Of a DNA stretch of 64,000 nucleotides, positions 1 to 10,349 are shown one piece after another. Origin of the DNA: Bicyclus anynana (taxonomy: Eukaryota > Arthropoda > Insecta > Lepidoptera > Nymphalidae); contig NC_069087.1 in assembly GCF_947172395.1 (NCBI RefSeq), positions 434,001 through 498,000 of the forward strand. The letters run 5' to 3'. A program made the position numbers and the translations under genes. The notes under the pieces were generated by a model. The model was given only the letters and a program-made list of their open reading frames with translations, was not told the origin of the DNA and searched no databases. How positions within the stretch are numbered: the first letter of the stretch is position 1; each line of letters begins with the position of its first letter.

Positions 1-148
1 ACAGATGCTATATGAACAATTATTTTGCATCTATACCGATATTTTAAGTGCAAACAGAATCAAGAACAAGGAAGGAATTGAAGGAATTTATTAGGTTTAA
101 AATGAAGCGCCAAAATCTGGGAAGGGGCCAACAAATCTGAATGATTAC

Positions 149-245
149 CTGATAAAAGCGCGACACTGAGCTGATCCGTGTTGAGGTTCTCCACATATTT
201 CCCCAGGTAGTTGTTCAGTACCCATGCCACCAGTCCTTCCAACAT
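149..245 (-). CDS. VPS13D: VPS13D, first coding exon (partial gene)
   Basis: The exon encodes the first 32 residues plus one base of a vacuolar protein sorting 13 protein. It begins MLEGLVAWVLNNYLGKYVEN and continues to LSVALLSG, which fits the chorein N-terminus of VPS13D better than VPS13A/C. The donor is ATCAG|GTAATC at 149/148, leaving phase 1; the next exons are off the left edge. VPS13 proteins are rod-like bridges that move lipids between membranes; VPS13D acts at mitochondria, peroxisomes and ER and affects mitochondrial size and clearance (family knowledge). It is divergent from TMEM65, whose ATG is 1.74 kb away. Assignment to the D paralogue rests on this short N-terminus only. Confidence 0.85.
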
Positions 246-880
246 CTTGCATGGTCGGCTGGAGCCCTTGTCGGTCTATTGCGGTTGTCTTTATTTACAA
301 ACACACACTTCCACACTTTCAACGGAAAGTCCTCTCTAAATAATTTTTCACTATGCCTAACTCTTGCCAATTATGTTTTTTAATTCCAATATTCGAATAC
401 AACATTCTTTTGAGCTGAAAAGGATTATTTCTCATTATTTATTTCCATTTTCAGTGTTTTCCTAAGATTTTGACATATGTCAAAAGTATGACATAATAAA
501 ATCGTAAACTGCTGGTAATTTATTTCACGTTCCGTTTTATAAGTCAACATGATACTATTGATAAAACGTGAGCAAACGTGAGCCAAGCTTAGCAGGAGGT
601 CTTTGAGTAAATAAATATAAAAAATATACAATTGCAAGACTGTCTATCACTTCGAAAAAGAGAATTGTTCGTTTTGTGTTTCACATAAATATTCTTAATG
701 TGTTTCGCAAGTAAAATGAAACGTAGTCAGGTGTTAGCAGCATTGCATTCCCTAATTTTCGGGTCCAAAATTGAGTTGTAATGAACTCAATTTTTCACCA
801 GTTCCATATTGTGGAAGATTTTGGGATTTTTTTAAATTCTGCAACTATCTATTTCTAGCGTAATAGTAATGGGTACTAAG
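246..880. other. Upstream region of VPS13D, no coding gene seen
   Basis: AT-rich sequence between the VPS13D start and the first SINE. I see no conserved coding. The notable element is a perfect 18-bp palindrome, TTTTGACATATGTCAAAA, at 468-485, followed by another TGACA at 489-493. Confidence 0.5.
468..493. promoter_or_regulatory. TGACA/TGTCA palindrome upstream of VPS13D
   Basis: TTTTGACATATGTCAAAA is a perfect 18-bp palindrome about 225 bp upstream of the VPS13D ATG; a further TGACA follows. Similar word clusters occur upstream of TMEM65, CNPPD1, the 14.6-18.6 kb gene, Dronc and SELENOM in this window. A promoter role is inferred. Confidence 0.35.
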
Positions 881-1193
881 AGCCATGATAGCCCAGTGGA
901 TATGACCTCTGCCTCCGATTCCGGAGGGTGTGGGTTCGAATCCGGTCCGGGGAATGCACCTCCAACTTTTCAGTTGTGTGCATTTTAAGAAATTAAATAT
1001 CACGTGTCTCAAACGGTGAAGGAAAACATCGTGAGGAAACCTGCACACCAGAAAATTTCTTAATTCCCTGCGTGTGTGAAGTCTGCCAATCTGCATTGGG
1101 CCAGTGTGGTGGACTATTGGCCTAAACCCTCTTATTCTGAGAGGAGACTTGAGCTCAGCAGTGAGCCGTATATGGGTTGATAACGACGACGAC
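881..1193 (+). mobile_element. tRNA-derived SINE, copy 1 of 3
   Basis: The 5' end has pol III promoter-like boxes: box A-like TAGCCCAGTGGATATGACC and box B GGGTTCGAATCC. A family-specific body follows (CACCTCCAACTTTTCAGTTG, GCGTGTGTGAAGTCTGCCAA) and the copy ends in TATGGGTTGATAACGACGAC. Nearly the same sequence recurs at 31191-31500 (same strand) and 46862-47153 (opposite strand). It resembles the Metulj-type SINEs of butterflies, but the family name is from memory. Confidence 0.85.
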
Positions 1194-1986
1194 TAAGATA
1201 GGTGTTATACTTTCTGTAGCCCTATGAGAGTTACATAATCAGTAGATTTTAAAAACTGCTCAATAAAATCAGTTTCATTGATAAAATATTGTAAAAAATA
1301 TAATTTGGCAAAAGCACTAAAAATGTAAATAAAAAATGCACTGGTTTTCTTTTTTGCTTTATTTCTAAATGTGGGTAATGTGTGGGGAAGCGGAACATTT
1401 TCTTTCCCAAATAAATTATATTCATATTTAATTGTTACCACTTACCATGACCAGAAAGCTGGCCTAAGGCCAGCTTTAGTAAGGTACTTGCTCATACTGC
1501 CAGACTTCGGGGCACTTTACCAATCGACATCAATCGGACGAATTCTACGACGCCTAAGTCTTTAAATATAATTTGTTAGTATATTCCTTTTTTTATTTTT
1601 ATAATAATTATGTAGTTTATGTCATAGGTTTCGGTAGTCAATTTGGGCATATTTATAACTTATAACTTAAACCTGCTGCCGTATCCGTGAGAGAATGGGA
1701 AGCCAGACAAAGTGTCGCCGTAACACGTTACGTTACGAAGCGGTTTACCCTCCCATAAGAAGTTATCACTCCAAAATTAAATGAAATTGGAGGAGTTAGG
1801 AAAATATTTTTTGGCAACGCTAGATATCTGTCATATGCCAATGCCATTGTCATGCAGAGTAACTGCAACTGTCAAGTGTCAACGTCAAGTCCTTTCAATT
1901 TCGACTCAAGTCAATGCTAAAATTAGCCTGATGAGTACATAATTTTCTCGTTTATGTTTGTTTAGAGCTAAAGACTTTTAGAAATA
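1194..1986. other. Region between SINE and TMEM65 start
   Basis: No coding gene is seen. It includes 1829-1915, dense in TGTCA and GTCAA words directly upstream of the TMEM65 ATG, likely part of its promoter or 5' UTR. Confidence 0.5.
1829..1915 (+). promoter_or_regulatory. TGTCA/GTCAA cluster at TMEM65 promoter
   Basis: Four TGTCA words (1829, 1849, 1870, 1877) and several GTCAA words lie within 90 bp, ending about 70 bp before the TMEM65 ATG. The same words cluster upstream of other genes in the window. Promoter function is inferred from position and recurrence. Confidence 0.4.
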
Positions 1987-4900
1987 ATGAAATCAGTGAA
2001 AATGATGAGAAGGTTTTGTAAAGTTCCTACGCAAAGTTCAAATGTTTGCTGTCATAAAAAACCGATTAAGTTACATGTTCGATACAGTGCTTCAGTGGGA
2101 AGTGAAAACTACAGAAGGTTTTGCCCTCTCGTAACAAGTATCCGAAATTTAGGCCTGGGCCCTACCTCGAAGGACTTCGAGGAGCATACCCAGATATCTG
2201 GGCCTCTTACGAAAATGCACGCAAACGAGCTTGTCTTACGCTTGAACGACGAAGAGAGAAAGATGTTATTTAATGCTTTACAGGAATACGCATCAAACAG
2301 AATTAAGGAGGAATTTGAAGGTAACATTCGAGGTGCTTTGATGTGGGCTCACTGCTTTTGCTCATTAGAATGTAGTGCTATGCATGACAATGATAGCACA
2401 TAATTGTTATCAAATGATACAGCTGATAACCACATCTAATAAATCAGTATGTTCATAGGTTACATAGTGAATTACACATATACACAGAGTTGGGCAAAAT
2501 ACATGCTTTGCGTTACTTAAAATACAAGATACAAAATACTGTCATTTGTTATGAAAATATATGATCTAGCCCAGCCTTTATCTGTAGTAACACATTTTTC
2601 AGACAAATTAGCAGGTCAAAGGTGGAGATCCAAGCTTGGCAGACCTAGCAAAGTCCCCACATTAGGTGATGTTGACCCCACAGGCTGTTACTGCCCTGTT
2701 CCAGAGGACTGGCTAAAGAAAAAGTATGGTAAGATGAGGTTTACAGGAAATGAGTATATTTTCATTATTAACAACTCATTTTCAAAGCTTAATATTTGTT
2801 TCAGCTGCAACTGTTCAAAAGCCAACCACTAAAGAGCTATTGCACTGTAAGTAACTTAACAAATGAGTATCATATCTTGCACATAAACACACAGAATGAG
2901 AGAAGGATTATATCTGGAAATTAGGAATGCAGCAGATGTTGCCTGCATACTAGTTTAGCTGAAGCACAGCTTAGCTCAAGCGTTTCAATATGCATGCAGC
3001 ATAATATAGGCAATCCTAGTATAGAGACCATAAAACTATGTCAAAAATGTCTCTGTATGTCCTTTTTTGTACTCAATTTTTGTGCCTATTACTAAGACTG
3101 CTGTCTGCCCGTCCATCAGTCTGTATCTCATGAACTGTGACAGTTTGAAATTTGAAATTTTCACCGATGTATTTCTGTTGAGATAAAGAGAATAAAAGAA
3201 ATACAACAAACATGTTTTTTGGAACAATGAAAAAAATTTAGAAAAATTGTGAGGACAAGGGTAAGGTAGGCTTAGAGTAGTGGTAGGGTAGATTTTGGGG
3301 TTGAGGAAAGGTAGGAATAGGGGTAGGGAAGAAGTAAGTGGACACAAGTCAAAGCAAAGCTTGAACAGGTCTGCTAGTGAAATTGTTAAGTATGTTATGT
3401 CAGGATACAAAAGCAATCTTTAATAGTGTTGGTAATCACAAGCAAGATTTGTAACCTATACAGATGAGAAGTACATTGAGTAATTCTTTGTTACAGTGTC
3501 ACTAGCAAATTCAATACCCTTCATTGGCTTTGGTTTCTTGGACAATTTCATCATGATTATTGCTGTAAGTCAAACTTTTCTACTAATGTTATAAATGTGA
3601 ATGTTGCTCTGCCTGTCTATCTAATTTTTATACTGACCTAGTTATATTGGATTTCAATATACCTTTTTATGACATCAGTTGCACTTCCTACAAATGGTTT
3701 GTTTGTTTGGTTGAACGCGCTAATCTCAGGAACTACTGGTCTGATTTGAAAAACTTTTTTAGTGTTAGATAGCCCATTTATTGTGGAAGGCTATAAGCTG
3801 TTATCCCCGTATTCCTACGGAAATGGGAACAACGCAGGTGAAACCGCATGGCGTCAGCTAGTAGCTATATAAAATAACACAACTTTTAGAGATATTATTA
3901 TAATGGGAAATTCTATATTCTAATATGGAATTCTATACAGAATAAGCAATGGCACTGCTGCTTGGTAGAGCCCCATGACAAAACCCAAACATGAAAAATT
4001 AAAAAATCAACTTGTTGTGTTTGTAATTCTGTATTTTTTATTAATTAATTTAATTTCATTCAATGGTTTTATTATCCAACCAGTGCATTGATGTGGAGAT
4101 AAATTTAGAAAGAAATAAAAAGATGGAAAGTGTCAATTTAGAATTTATTAATTAAACGATGCAATAGACTGTTTCAACAAAAGTATGATCACTTTTTGAA
4201 TATTTTCTGCTTTCTGTATGTGTTCAACCCATGTGAGTTGGGTTAGAGAAAAGACCGCTTTCATTTCAGTGTTTTATAAAGTGTATCTTCTGACATTGGC
4301 CATTTCCTGCGTAATCCATCATATACATTAAGTCAATGTGTTCCATGAAAGTTTGTCTTCTTAAAGTAATTCCCTATAAGTAGTTTTCTGCAATGCAGTT
4401 TAATATTATAATAGCTCTGTATAATTCCTACTTATAATTGTCAATTTTCTTAAATTGTACTTACTTCATCAGCTTCACGGTGAATCTCGCCAATTAACAA
4501 TGAACAGTGGTCACGTCATATAAATCGATTTTCTTAACAAACCGAATGAATGGCTTCAATATACGAATTCTGATTAACAGAACTTAATACATAGATAGCG
4601 AAAATACCAATTTGTTAATATCTTTCATAGTTATGAAAATTATCTTTCTGATTTAAATATGGGTAGGTGATGCAAATGATGTTAAACAATAGTATAATTA
4701 TTGCAAAAGCATTTATAGATAAACTATTTATTTACTGGATAAATACATAATATTACAATTGTATCGGATTGCACATAACGGCTAGTACAACCGCTGGGGC
4801 GGGCCCATGGTGGACTTCATGTGCAGCGAGCGCACGTTCTGCCAGTGCTTCTTCAGCAGCGACACCAGGAAGTTGACGGACAGGTGCACGTTCTGCGCCA

Positions 4901-7900
4901 GCTCGTCCGCGTTCATGTCCACGTGGCCGACCGCCACCGACAGGCACAGCACCTTCTTCATCTGGAACTTGACGGTGGCCTTCACCTCGTCGATCTTCTG
5001 CGACATGGACTCCTGGTGGGACAGCGGGCTGGGGAACTTGCCGGCCTTGTTGAGCCCGGGCCCCAGCAGGCGCGGGATCTGTTTGATGAGCGACTCGGAG
5101 GCGAGGAACGCGTCGTACTTCTTGGCCAGCTTCTTGACGAGCTTCTTGTTCTTGTTGAGCTTCTTCAGCGCCTCGGCGTCCATGCAGGGCACGCCGAGGT
5201 TGCGCGCCTCGTCGCAGTGCTGCTGGTCGCCCAGCACGCACACCTGCATGTTGGGCCGCGTCACGTACTTCAGCCGCACGGAGCCGGCGAAGCGCTTGTC
5301 CTTCTGCGTGTCGTAGTTCTTGAGCGCGATCTGCAGCTCCACCGTCTCCAGGAAGTTGCGCTTCTTCTCCTGCGACAGGTTCAGCACCGCGTTGACGCAC
5401 TCGTACAGCGTCTCGCGGGACACCTTGCTCGACATGGCGTCGCCGACGACTTCTCTGCTGTCGATGAGGGTTGTCAAACAAATGATGTAGCGTGCTACGC
5501 TCGCTACAAAAATATTGATTTGTTGTGACGAGTGCGCGCGCACCCTCCCGGGCGAGCTTATTAGGGAAAGCGGCCGGTAACAGGTGGCCTACGCGTGTAG
5601 GTAGCAGGCAGCCTACACCGACACAACATGTTGATGTTTTCGAATCCTTGGAAAATATTTTTTCCGGAAGGTTTAGGCATCATATATATCAAAATTGGTA
5701 ATCTGCATACCTACCTATCAAGTACTTACCTATAACCTTAGGCGTAGTTAGGTAGATACATAAAGGTCACGTGCCGGTGCGGCGCAGCGGCAGTATCCCG
5801 GCGGAAGCTTAGATATTTTTTCATTGTTTTATGATTTTTTTCATATAGCTACTAGCGGATGCCTAACACTTGGCGTGGAATTTGTTTCGAAAACTCGTTT
5901 CTTTTTTAATTTTACGAATACAACGCCTATAATTATGTTGGTCCAAGCTATACAGGTAGGCAGGCAGGTAGTACCTATTTGTAACATTCCTATAGATTAA
6001 AAAAAAATGAATTAGTGTGGCATTGAGGAACGCACTATATCTATTTAACTTGTAAGTTCGGTACTTAGCTGTGATAGTTTTTCTTTTAACTTCGATATAC
6101 CTTTTGATAGCTTCACGTCAAATAAATATACGGACAATAACATCACTAGGCAGACCCCTTGATTGCGGGCTGAATCGCTGACTGATCCCTTTGCACGTTT
6201 ACGCTGAATCGCACATCTTTGCCGGTAATTAATTAGGCACAGCCGATGTCTACCACCAGATCAGTTCGAAGTAATTTATAAATTAACTAGTAGTTCCTGA
6301 GATTAGCGCGTTCAATCAAACAAACTCTTCAGCTTTATAATATTAGTATAGATGGCATTGGTCGCGTAGCGCAATGGGTAGCGAGCCTGCTTTCTAGCTG
6401 CATCCACGCCGTGCGTTCGATTCCCACTACTGGAAAATATTTGTGTGATGATGATGAGCATGGATGTTTTACAGTGTGGTTTGCTACTATATTATATGTA
6501 GTATGTAAATGTATATCGTAAAAATTAGCGTCTTGCTATGCTGTACGCTTACTTTGGGGCTAGATAGTGATGTGTGTATTTATTAAGTTTGTATATTTAT
6601 TTTAATTATAAAATATTCTAATCTCACCCGAGCTAGGAATCGAACTCAGAACATCTCTGTTGAACATCTGTTGAACATCTCTGTCACAGCAGTCACAGCA
6701 CTATCCACTGCTTCAGAGAGAGGTGTCGGAGTAACGGAAGTTGGGAGGACTTTTCAAAGTTTAGCGATGCGTTTAATAAATGAGGAACCAAACGATCGAT
6801 CAATGGATATCGACTGTGGGGCTTATATTTGCTTTGCTTTTTTCATCATTCCTCTTTTAGTAAGGAACATGTTAATGTTATGAATGGTACAGTAGTGACT
6901 TCCAGGCATTGCTGGCGGAATGCAAGCTTTCAGACATCCAGATTTCAACTTTGCTTGTAGGAGAAATGAAGTACTAAACAAAATCTATCCAAGGAATTGT
7001 AGACGAACTTGCTTTACTTTTTTATTATTCTTAGTAAGTTAAGGTTAAACGTTAGTGCTATGACTGTACACCGGTAGTGAGCTGTCAGTCTGTCCGCAGG
7101 GCGACAGCATCGAGAGCAGCATGAGCGCGTACATCACGCTGTCGACGATGGCGGCGGCGGCGCTGGGCAACACGTTCAGCGACGTCATCGGCATCGGCTC
7201 GTCGTACTACGTGGAGCGCGCCGCCGTGCTGCTGGGGCTGGGCGCGCCCAAGCTGTCGCCCGTGCAGCTCGACATGCCCGTCAGCCGCCGCTTCTCCAAC
7301 ATGGTGAGAGCTTGGTGTCACACGCGTTAGAGTCGCCAGCGAGCCTGGCACGCGTCAACGACTTATCTCGTGATACAGACAGACAAATGTTTGTCTCTAT
7401 CACGAGATAAGTCGACACTCAACTGTGTTGGTCGACAAGATAAGTCATTGACGCATTCTAGGCCTGCTGAAGTGATTTACGTAAAGCAGTCCTACCTCAC
7501 AAAATGATCTGATAAAATTAAGGTATCTGGGGACCGAGGACGCAGGCGACTCACCCTAGTGTTTGAACGTGCTACGACTGATGTATGATACACCAACGCT
7601 TGCAACTCCAGAGACATAGACTTGAGATAATTTTTATCTGCTTGTGAAATTTGTATGGAAAAATGATTTGTTAAATTGTTTGATGATTGGGACTAGTTAT
7701 CCAAATAGTGGGGTTGCCATTTAGTTAAATTTCATACATCATCACCGTCATCAATTGCAGAACGCTATATGATGGACGATCAGCAGTAGCTATCTTACAA
7801 CAATGTGAATTGTCAATTACTAATTATTATTAACTACCTACTTCTTCTTTAGTATGAATTATTGAATATTAGACTTGGTTAATATAAACGCCCTCGAATA

Positions 7901-8222
7901 ATTTGTGTCATCACACTAATATTATAAAGTTGAAATTTGTGTATGTTTGATCCTCCTTTGCGCTGCGGCTACTCAAGCGAGTTGGCTGAAATTTGGAATG
8001 GAAATAGATTTTACTGTGGATTAACACATAGGCTTTTTCATCCCTAAAAATATTAATATTAAATACTTAATAAGAAATAAAGTGTAAAATTGTAAATGTC
8101 ACCAATTTCCCGTTTCTCGTCTCCAGGGTCGAGTGCTAGGCATCACACTGGGCTGCTTCCTCGGCATGACTCCGCTGCTGTTCAAAGACGACGAAAAAAA
8201 ACCCGAAGTCAAGCAGACTTGA
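1987..8222 (+). CDS. TMEM65: TMEM65, mitochondrial inner-membrane protein (complete, six exons)
   Basis: Exons 1987-2320, 2603-2728, 2805-2846, 3497-3564, 7100-7303 and 8127-8222 splice in phase to 290 codons (289 residues plus stop). The N-terminus is basic (MKSVKMMRRFCK) like a mitochondrial presequence. The TMEM65 family core follows: FIGFGFLDNFIMIIA (exon 4, about residues 176-190), STMAAAALGN with GIGSSYYVE (exon 5), and GRVLGITLGCFLGMTPLLF (exon 6), giving about three membrane segments. Family knowledge: vertebrate TMEM65 is in the inner mitochondrial membrane and is linked to mitochondrial Na+/Ca2+ exchange. Exons 1-4 are AT-rich while exon 5 is strongly GC-rich. Intron 4 (3565-7099) contains an antisense L10A gene. 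An AATAAA lies at 8447. Exon 1 is the least conserved and its start is the least certain part. Confidence 0.92.
3035..3385 (+). repeat. Dispersed repeat in TMEM65 intron 3, end GGTCTGCTAGT
   Basis: Non-coding sequence ends with AAAGCAAAGCTTGAACAGGTCTGCTAGTG after a G-rich stretch of GGTAGGG words. A very similar end (AAGCAAAGCTTGACCGGGTCTACTAGT) occurs at 45280-45310 and a related inverted stretch near 41935-42060. It is likely the 3' region of a lepidopteran retroelement; the class is uncertain. Confidence 0.5.
3700..3867 (-). repeat. RTE-like 3' end repeat (inverted copy)
   Basis: In reverse it carries GGGCTATCTAACACT, a CAGTAGTTCCTGAGATTAGCGC block and the CCCATTTCCGTAGGAATACG block, which are shared with 27590-27797, 24765-24868, 6293-6353 and 47847-47965. 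These are common 3' pieces of a lepidopteran retroelement. The copy lies in TMEM65 intron 4. Confidence 0.6.
4782..5435 (-). CDS. RpL10A: Ribosomal protein L10A (uL1), intronless, nested in TMEM65 intron 4
   Basis: A single open frame of 218 codons encodes 217 residues, exactly the usual animal L10A length, from MSSKVSRETLYECVN to the family C-terminus STMGPPQRLY. Hallmarks include LGDQQHCDEA, ALKKLNKNKKLVKKLAKKYD, FLASESLIKQIPRLLGPGLN and FQMKKVLCLSVAVGHV. uL1 forms the L1 stalk of the 60S subunit near the E site. The start chosen is the internal Met at 5435; the frame stays open 36 codons further upstream but without conserved sequence. An AATAAA for the minus strand is at 4727-4732. Oddities are no intron, position inside another gene's intron, very GC-rich codons, and several changes at positions I recall as conserved between fly and human (YDTQ for YDPQ, RFAGS for RFSGT, TRPN for PRPK). 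It is probably an intact retrocopy that may be functional. Confidence 0.9.
   Translation of the reverse strand: MSSKVSRETLYECVNAVLNLSQEKKRNFLETVELQIALKNYDTQKDKRFAGSVRLKYVTRPNMQVCVLGDQQHCDEARNLGVPCMDAEALKKLNKNKKLVKKLAKKYDAFLASESLIKQIPRLLGPGLNKAGKFPSPLSHQESMSQKIDEVKATVKFQMKKVLCLSVAVGHVDMNADELAQNVHLSVNFLVSLLKKHWQNVRSLHMKSTMGPPQRLY
6293..6353 (+). repeat. RTE-like 3' end fragment
   Basis: The fragment reads TTCCTGAGATTAGCGCGTTC and ends CTTTATAATATTAGTATAGAT, the same end as at 27797. It is directly followed by a tRNA-like SINE head. It lies in TMEM65 intron 4. Confidence 0.6.
6358..6610 (+). mobile_element. tRNA-derived SINE, second type
   Basis: The head has box A-like GTAGCGCAATGGGTAGCGAG and box B GTGCGTTCGATTCCC, as in a tRNA-derived SINE. 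A non-tRNA body (TGATGATGATGAGCATGGAT and onward) and an AT-rich tail follow. It does not fold as a complete tRNA gene and is not called as one. Confidence 0.6.
7342..7466. mobile_element. Palindromic MITE in TMEM65 intron 5
   Basis: The outer arms, AGCCTGGCACGCGTCAACGA at the left and the complement of TCATTGACGCATTCTAGGCC at the right, are inverted. A perfect 16-bp inner pair, GACTTATCTCGTGATA (from 7360) and TATCACGAGATAAGTC (to 7413), forms a hairpin whose loop is itself a near-palindrome (AGACAAATGTTTGTCT). Related ends (CCTAGCATGCGTCAACGAC) occur at 23509 and, diverged, at about 60098. Confidence 0.65.
7910..8050 (+). repeat. Dispersed repeat, CACACTAATATTATAAAG type
   Basis: Starts CACACTAATATTATAAAG and contains TTTGGAATGGAAATAGATTT and GGATTAACACATAGGC. 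Sister copies are at 30037-30240 (plus) and 44752-44972 (minus). It lies in TMEM65 intron 5. Confidence 0.65.
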
Positions 8223-10216
8223 ACCTGACCGACTGACCGTGCTGCAGCTCTGACCGACTTTACCACTTGTAACTATATTGTATCTGTAGCTTTACACGCT
8301 GTATATGACTATCACACATATCTACCTACTTGATATTATTGTATCTTGTGTAATGTATGTACTTATCGCGAGTCATAAAACGCTTCATCTTGTATAGTGT
8401 AAAATATTTTTAAAATTACTATATTCACATTAGTGTGAAATATTTTAATAAAATCTTATTAAGACAAGTCACATATTTTCAAATTTTAATAAGATAGTTT
8501 TTGCATTGCCTTATACTTACTCATTGAAATGTATTTAAAGATGAAATCGAAATTGTAAGTACCTAATGTTTTACCTACGAGTATGTATAATTTATTTAAT
8601 TAATTGTGCCATTATTTTACCAATTCAACTCTATTCAATAAAAGTCCGCCGTATTTTATGTATTTATTTACGTCTTCTAAATAGATATAGGTACGAAGAC
8701 GAGTGTAGTATTTAACTTTCGGACTATTGATTAGTTTAATTTTGTTAAGTTATAAGATATCCAAGGCCTCGCAATGTGTAGCTTTAGTTTACACATATTG
8801 ATGTTTGTTTAATATTGCTTTAATTAGGTCCTAAATGTAAAAAACATGGAAATTATTTTATTAAGTAGTATTGCAAGGTACCTACACCATAAATGTCGTA
8901 TTCCGCTATTGTCGTAGCTGTTCGCCTTTCATGGATGGGACGCAGTGTATTTTGGTGAAAAAATCATATCTATACTTATAAAACTGGTGTAATTCATATA
9001 TAATAAACGTACAACAATATACATAAAAAACTGCATCCCATCCTACCAGCGTTCAGTTTTCGTATACCTGCACACTTTATTATATTGCAAACAAGAGACT
9101 TAAGGCTAGTCTGTTACAAATAAATAATTTATGAACTGACCACTAAAGTGGGTGTGTAGTGAAAATGACTAGATTTACAAAACACGACCGTGAAGATCGG
9201 TAAGATCCGCCCAGGCCCGAATCTCACGAGGCCCATAAAAATTACGTCCCCCTCTGTTCTTCTATGACCCAAACCCCGCCTATAGCAAATTAAAACCCTA
9301 ACTGGAAAACAAACTGAAGTCGCCTAGATTGATAAGTTTTATACATTCGCCATTTTGGATTATAAAGTGAGTCATATATAAAACGCGATAACAATCATTT
9401 CAAAAATCATGTTTTTCACTTTTGGTACACATCCCCTGCTGAATCAAGCTGAATTCTTGTAATTTAATTAGATTTATTAAGTAGATAATTAAAGGTTCCT
9501 TTATGAAACCGAATTTCATAAATATGTAAATTTATATTTCTATTCCAATTAGTAAATCAATTTACTGACATGTATTATTGACTTTTAACTGAATAAAAAT
9601 GCAAATGTAAGTACTTAATAATTTCATTTCACTATGTCTCCACAGAGTAAAGATAATACAGAGTGAGTCTTTACAAGTAGCGTCGCTTCGTATCGTACAG
9701 ACTCGACGAGAATGTATTCGTTTTTGAATTTTGTATTTGTGACGGGTATGACACCCGTCGTGTTCCGTGCGCTCCATCTGCCTATTACAGATTAATCTGT
9801 GGTCTACTCTACAAAATTATTTTCGAGATCGAGCGAAATGAAACACATCGAAATCAGTAATTCAAATTTAATACTGTCTAAGAAATAATTAAGTTATTAG
9901 CTTAAATACAAAAAGCAATTAACGCGATTAAAATGCACATATTCCCCGTCATACGAATACAAAACAAAACATTTGTACAGTGTTCCGTAGCTTCTAGTTC
10001 AGTCTGTTTAAACAAAAAAAAAATAACCAAAAAACATTTCACTACACATATCTATTACTTAATTTAGATTAAATCATTAACTCACACATTTCACAGCCTT
10101 TACCAATGTTCACACAATTTTTTTAAAGAAAAATCAAAGTAAAGATCGTGACACTCAAACTTCTTCGTGCTACTATCTGAAAGGTCTAGGATACGCACTA
10201 CGAAATATTTCGACGT

Positions 10217-10349
10217 GAGAAACAATTATTATCGACCAGTAGCGGTAAAATCAAAAACATCGCCCTCTCTTTTGTTGTTATGGAGTAAAAAGAGAAAATT
10301 ATATTTCAACTTCACCGCTATTGGTCGATAATAAATATGCTGTTCTCTC
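10217..10349. mobile_element. MITE-like inverted repeat
   Basis: Left arm TTATTATCGACCAGTAGCGG pairs with right arm CCGCTATTGGTCGATAATAA around an AT-rich centre, with GAGAAACA/TGTTCTCTC flanks also inverted. The ATCGACCAATAGCG core recurs at about 23556 within the 23509-23659 element, so the two are probably related. Confidence 0.55.

Noticed and set aside
881..960. Possible tRNA genes at 881, 6361, 16836, 28621 and 31191
   Set aside because: Box A and box B are present, but the arms do not pair into a cloverleaf and each is followed by a shared repeat body, so these are SINE heads.
4753..5528. Long overlapping frames on both strands across the L10A gene (4753-5481 minus, 4807-5316 and 4821-5528 plus)
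   Set aside because: They are GC-rich shadows of the L10A frame with Arg/Ala/His/Leu-biased composition and no family similarity.
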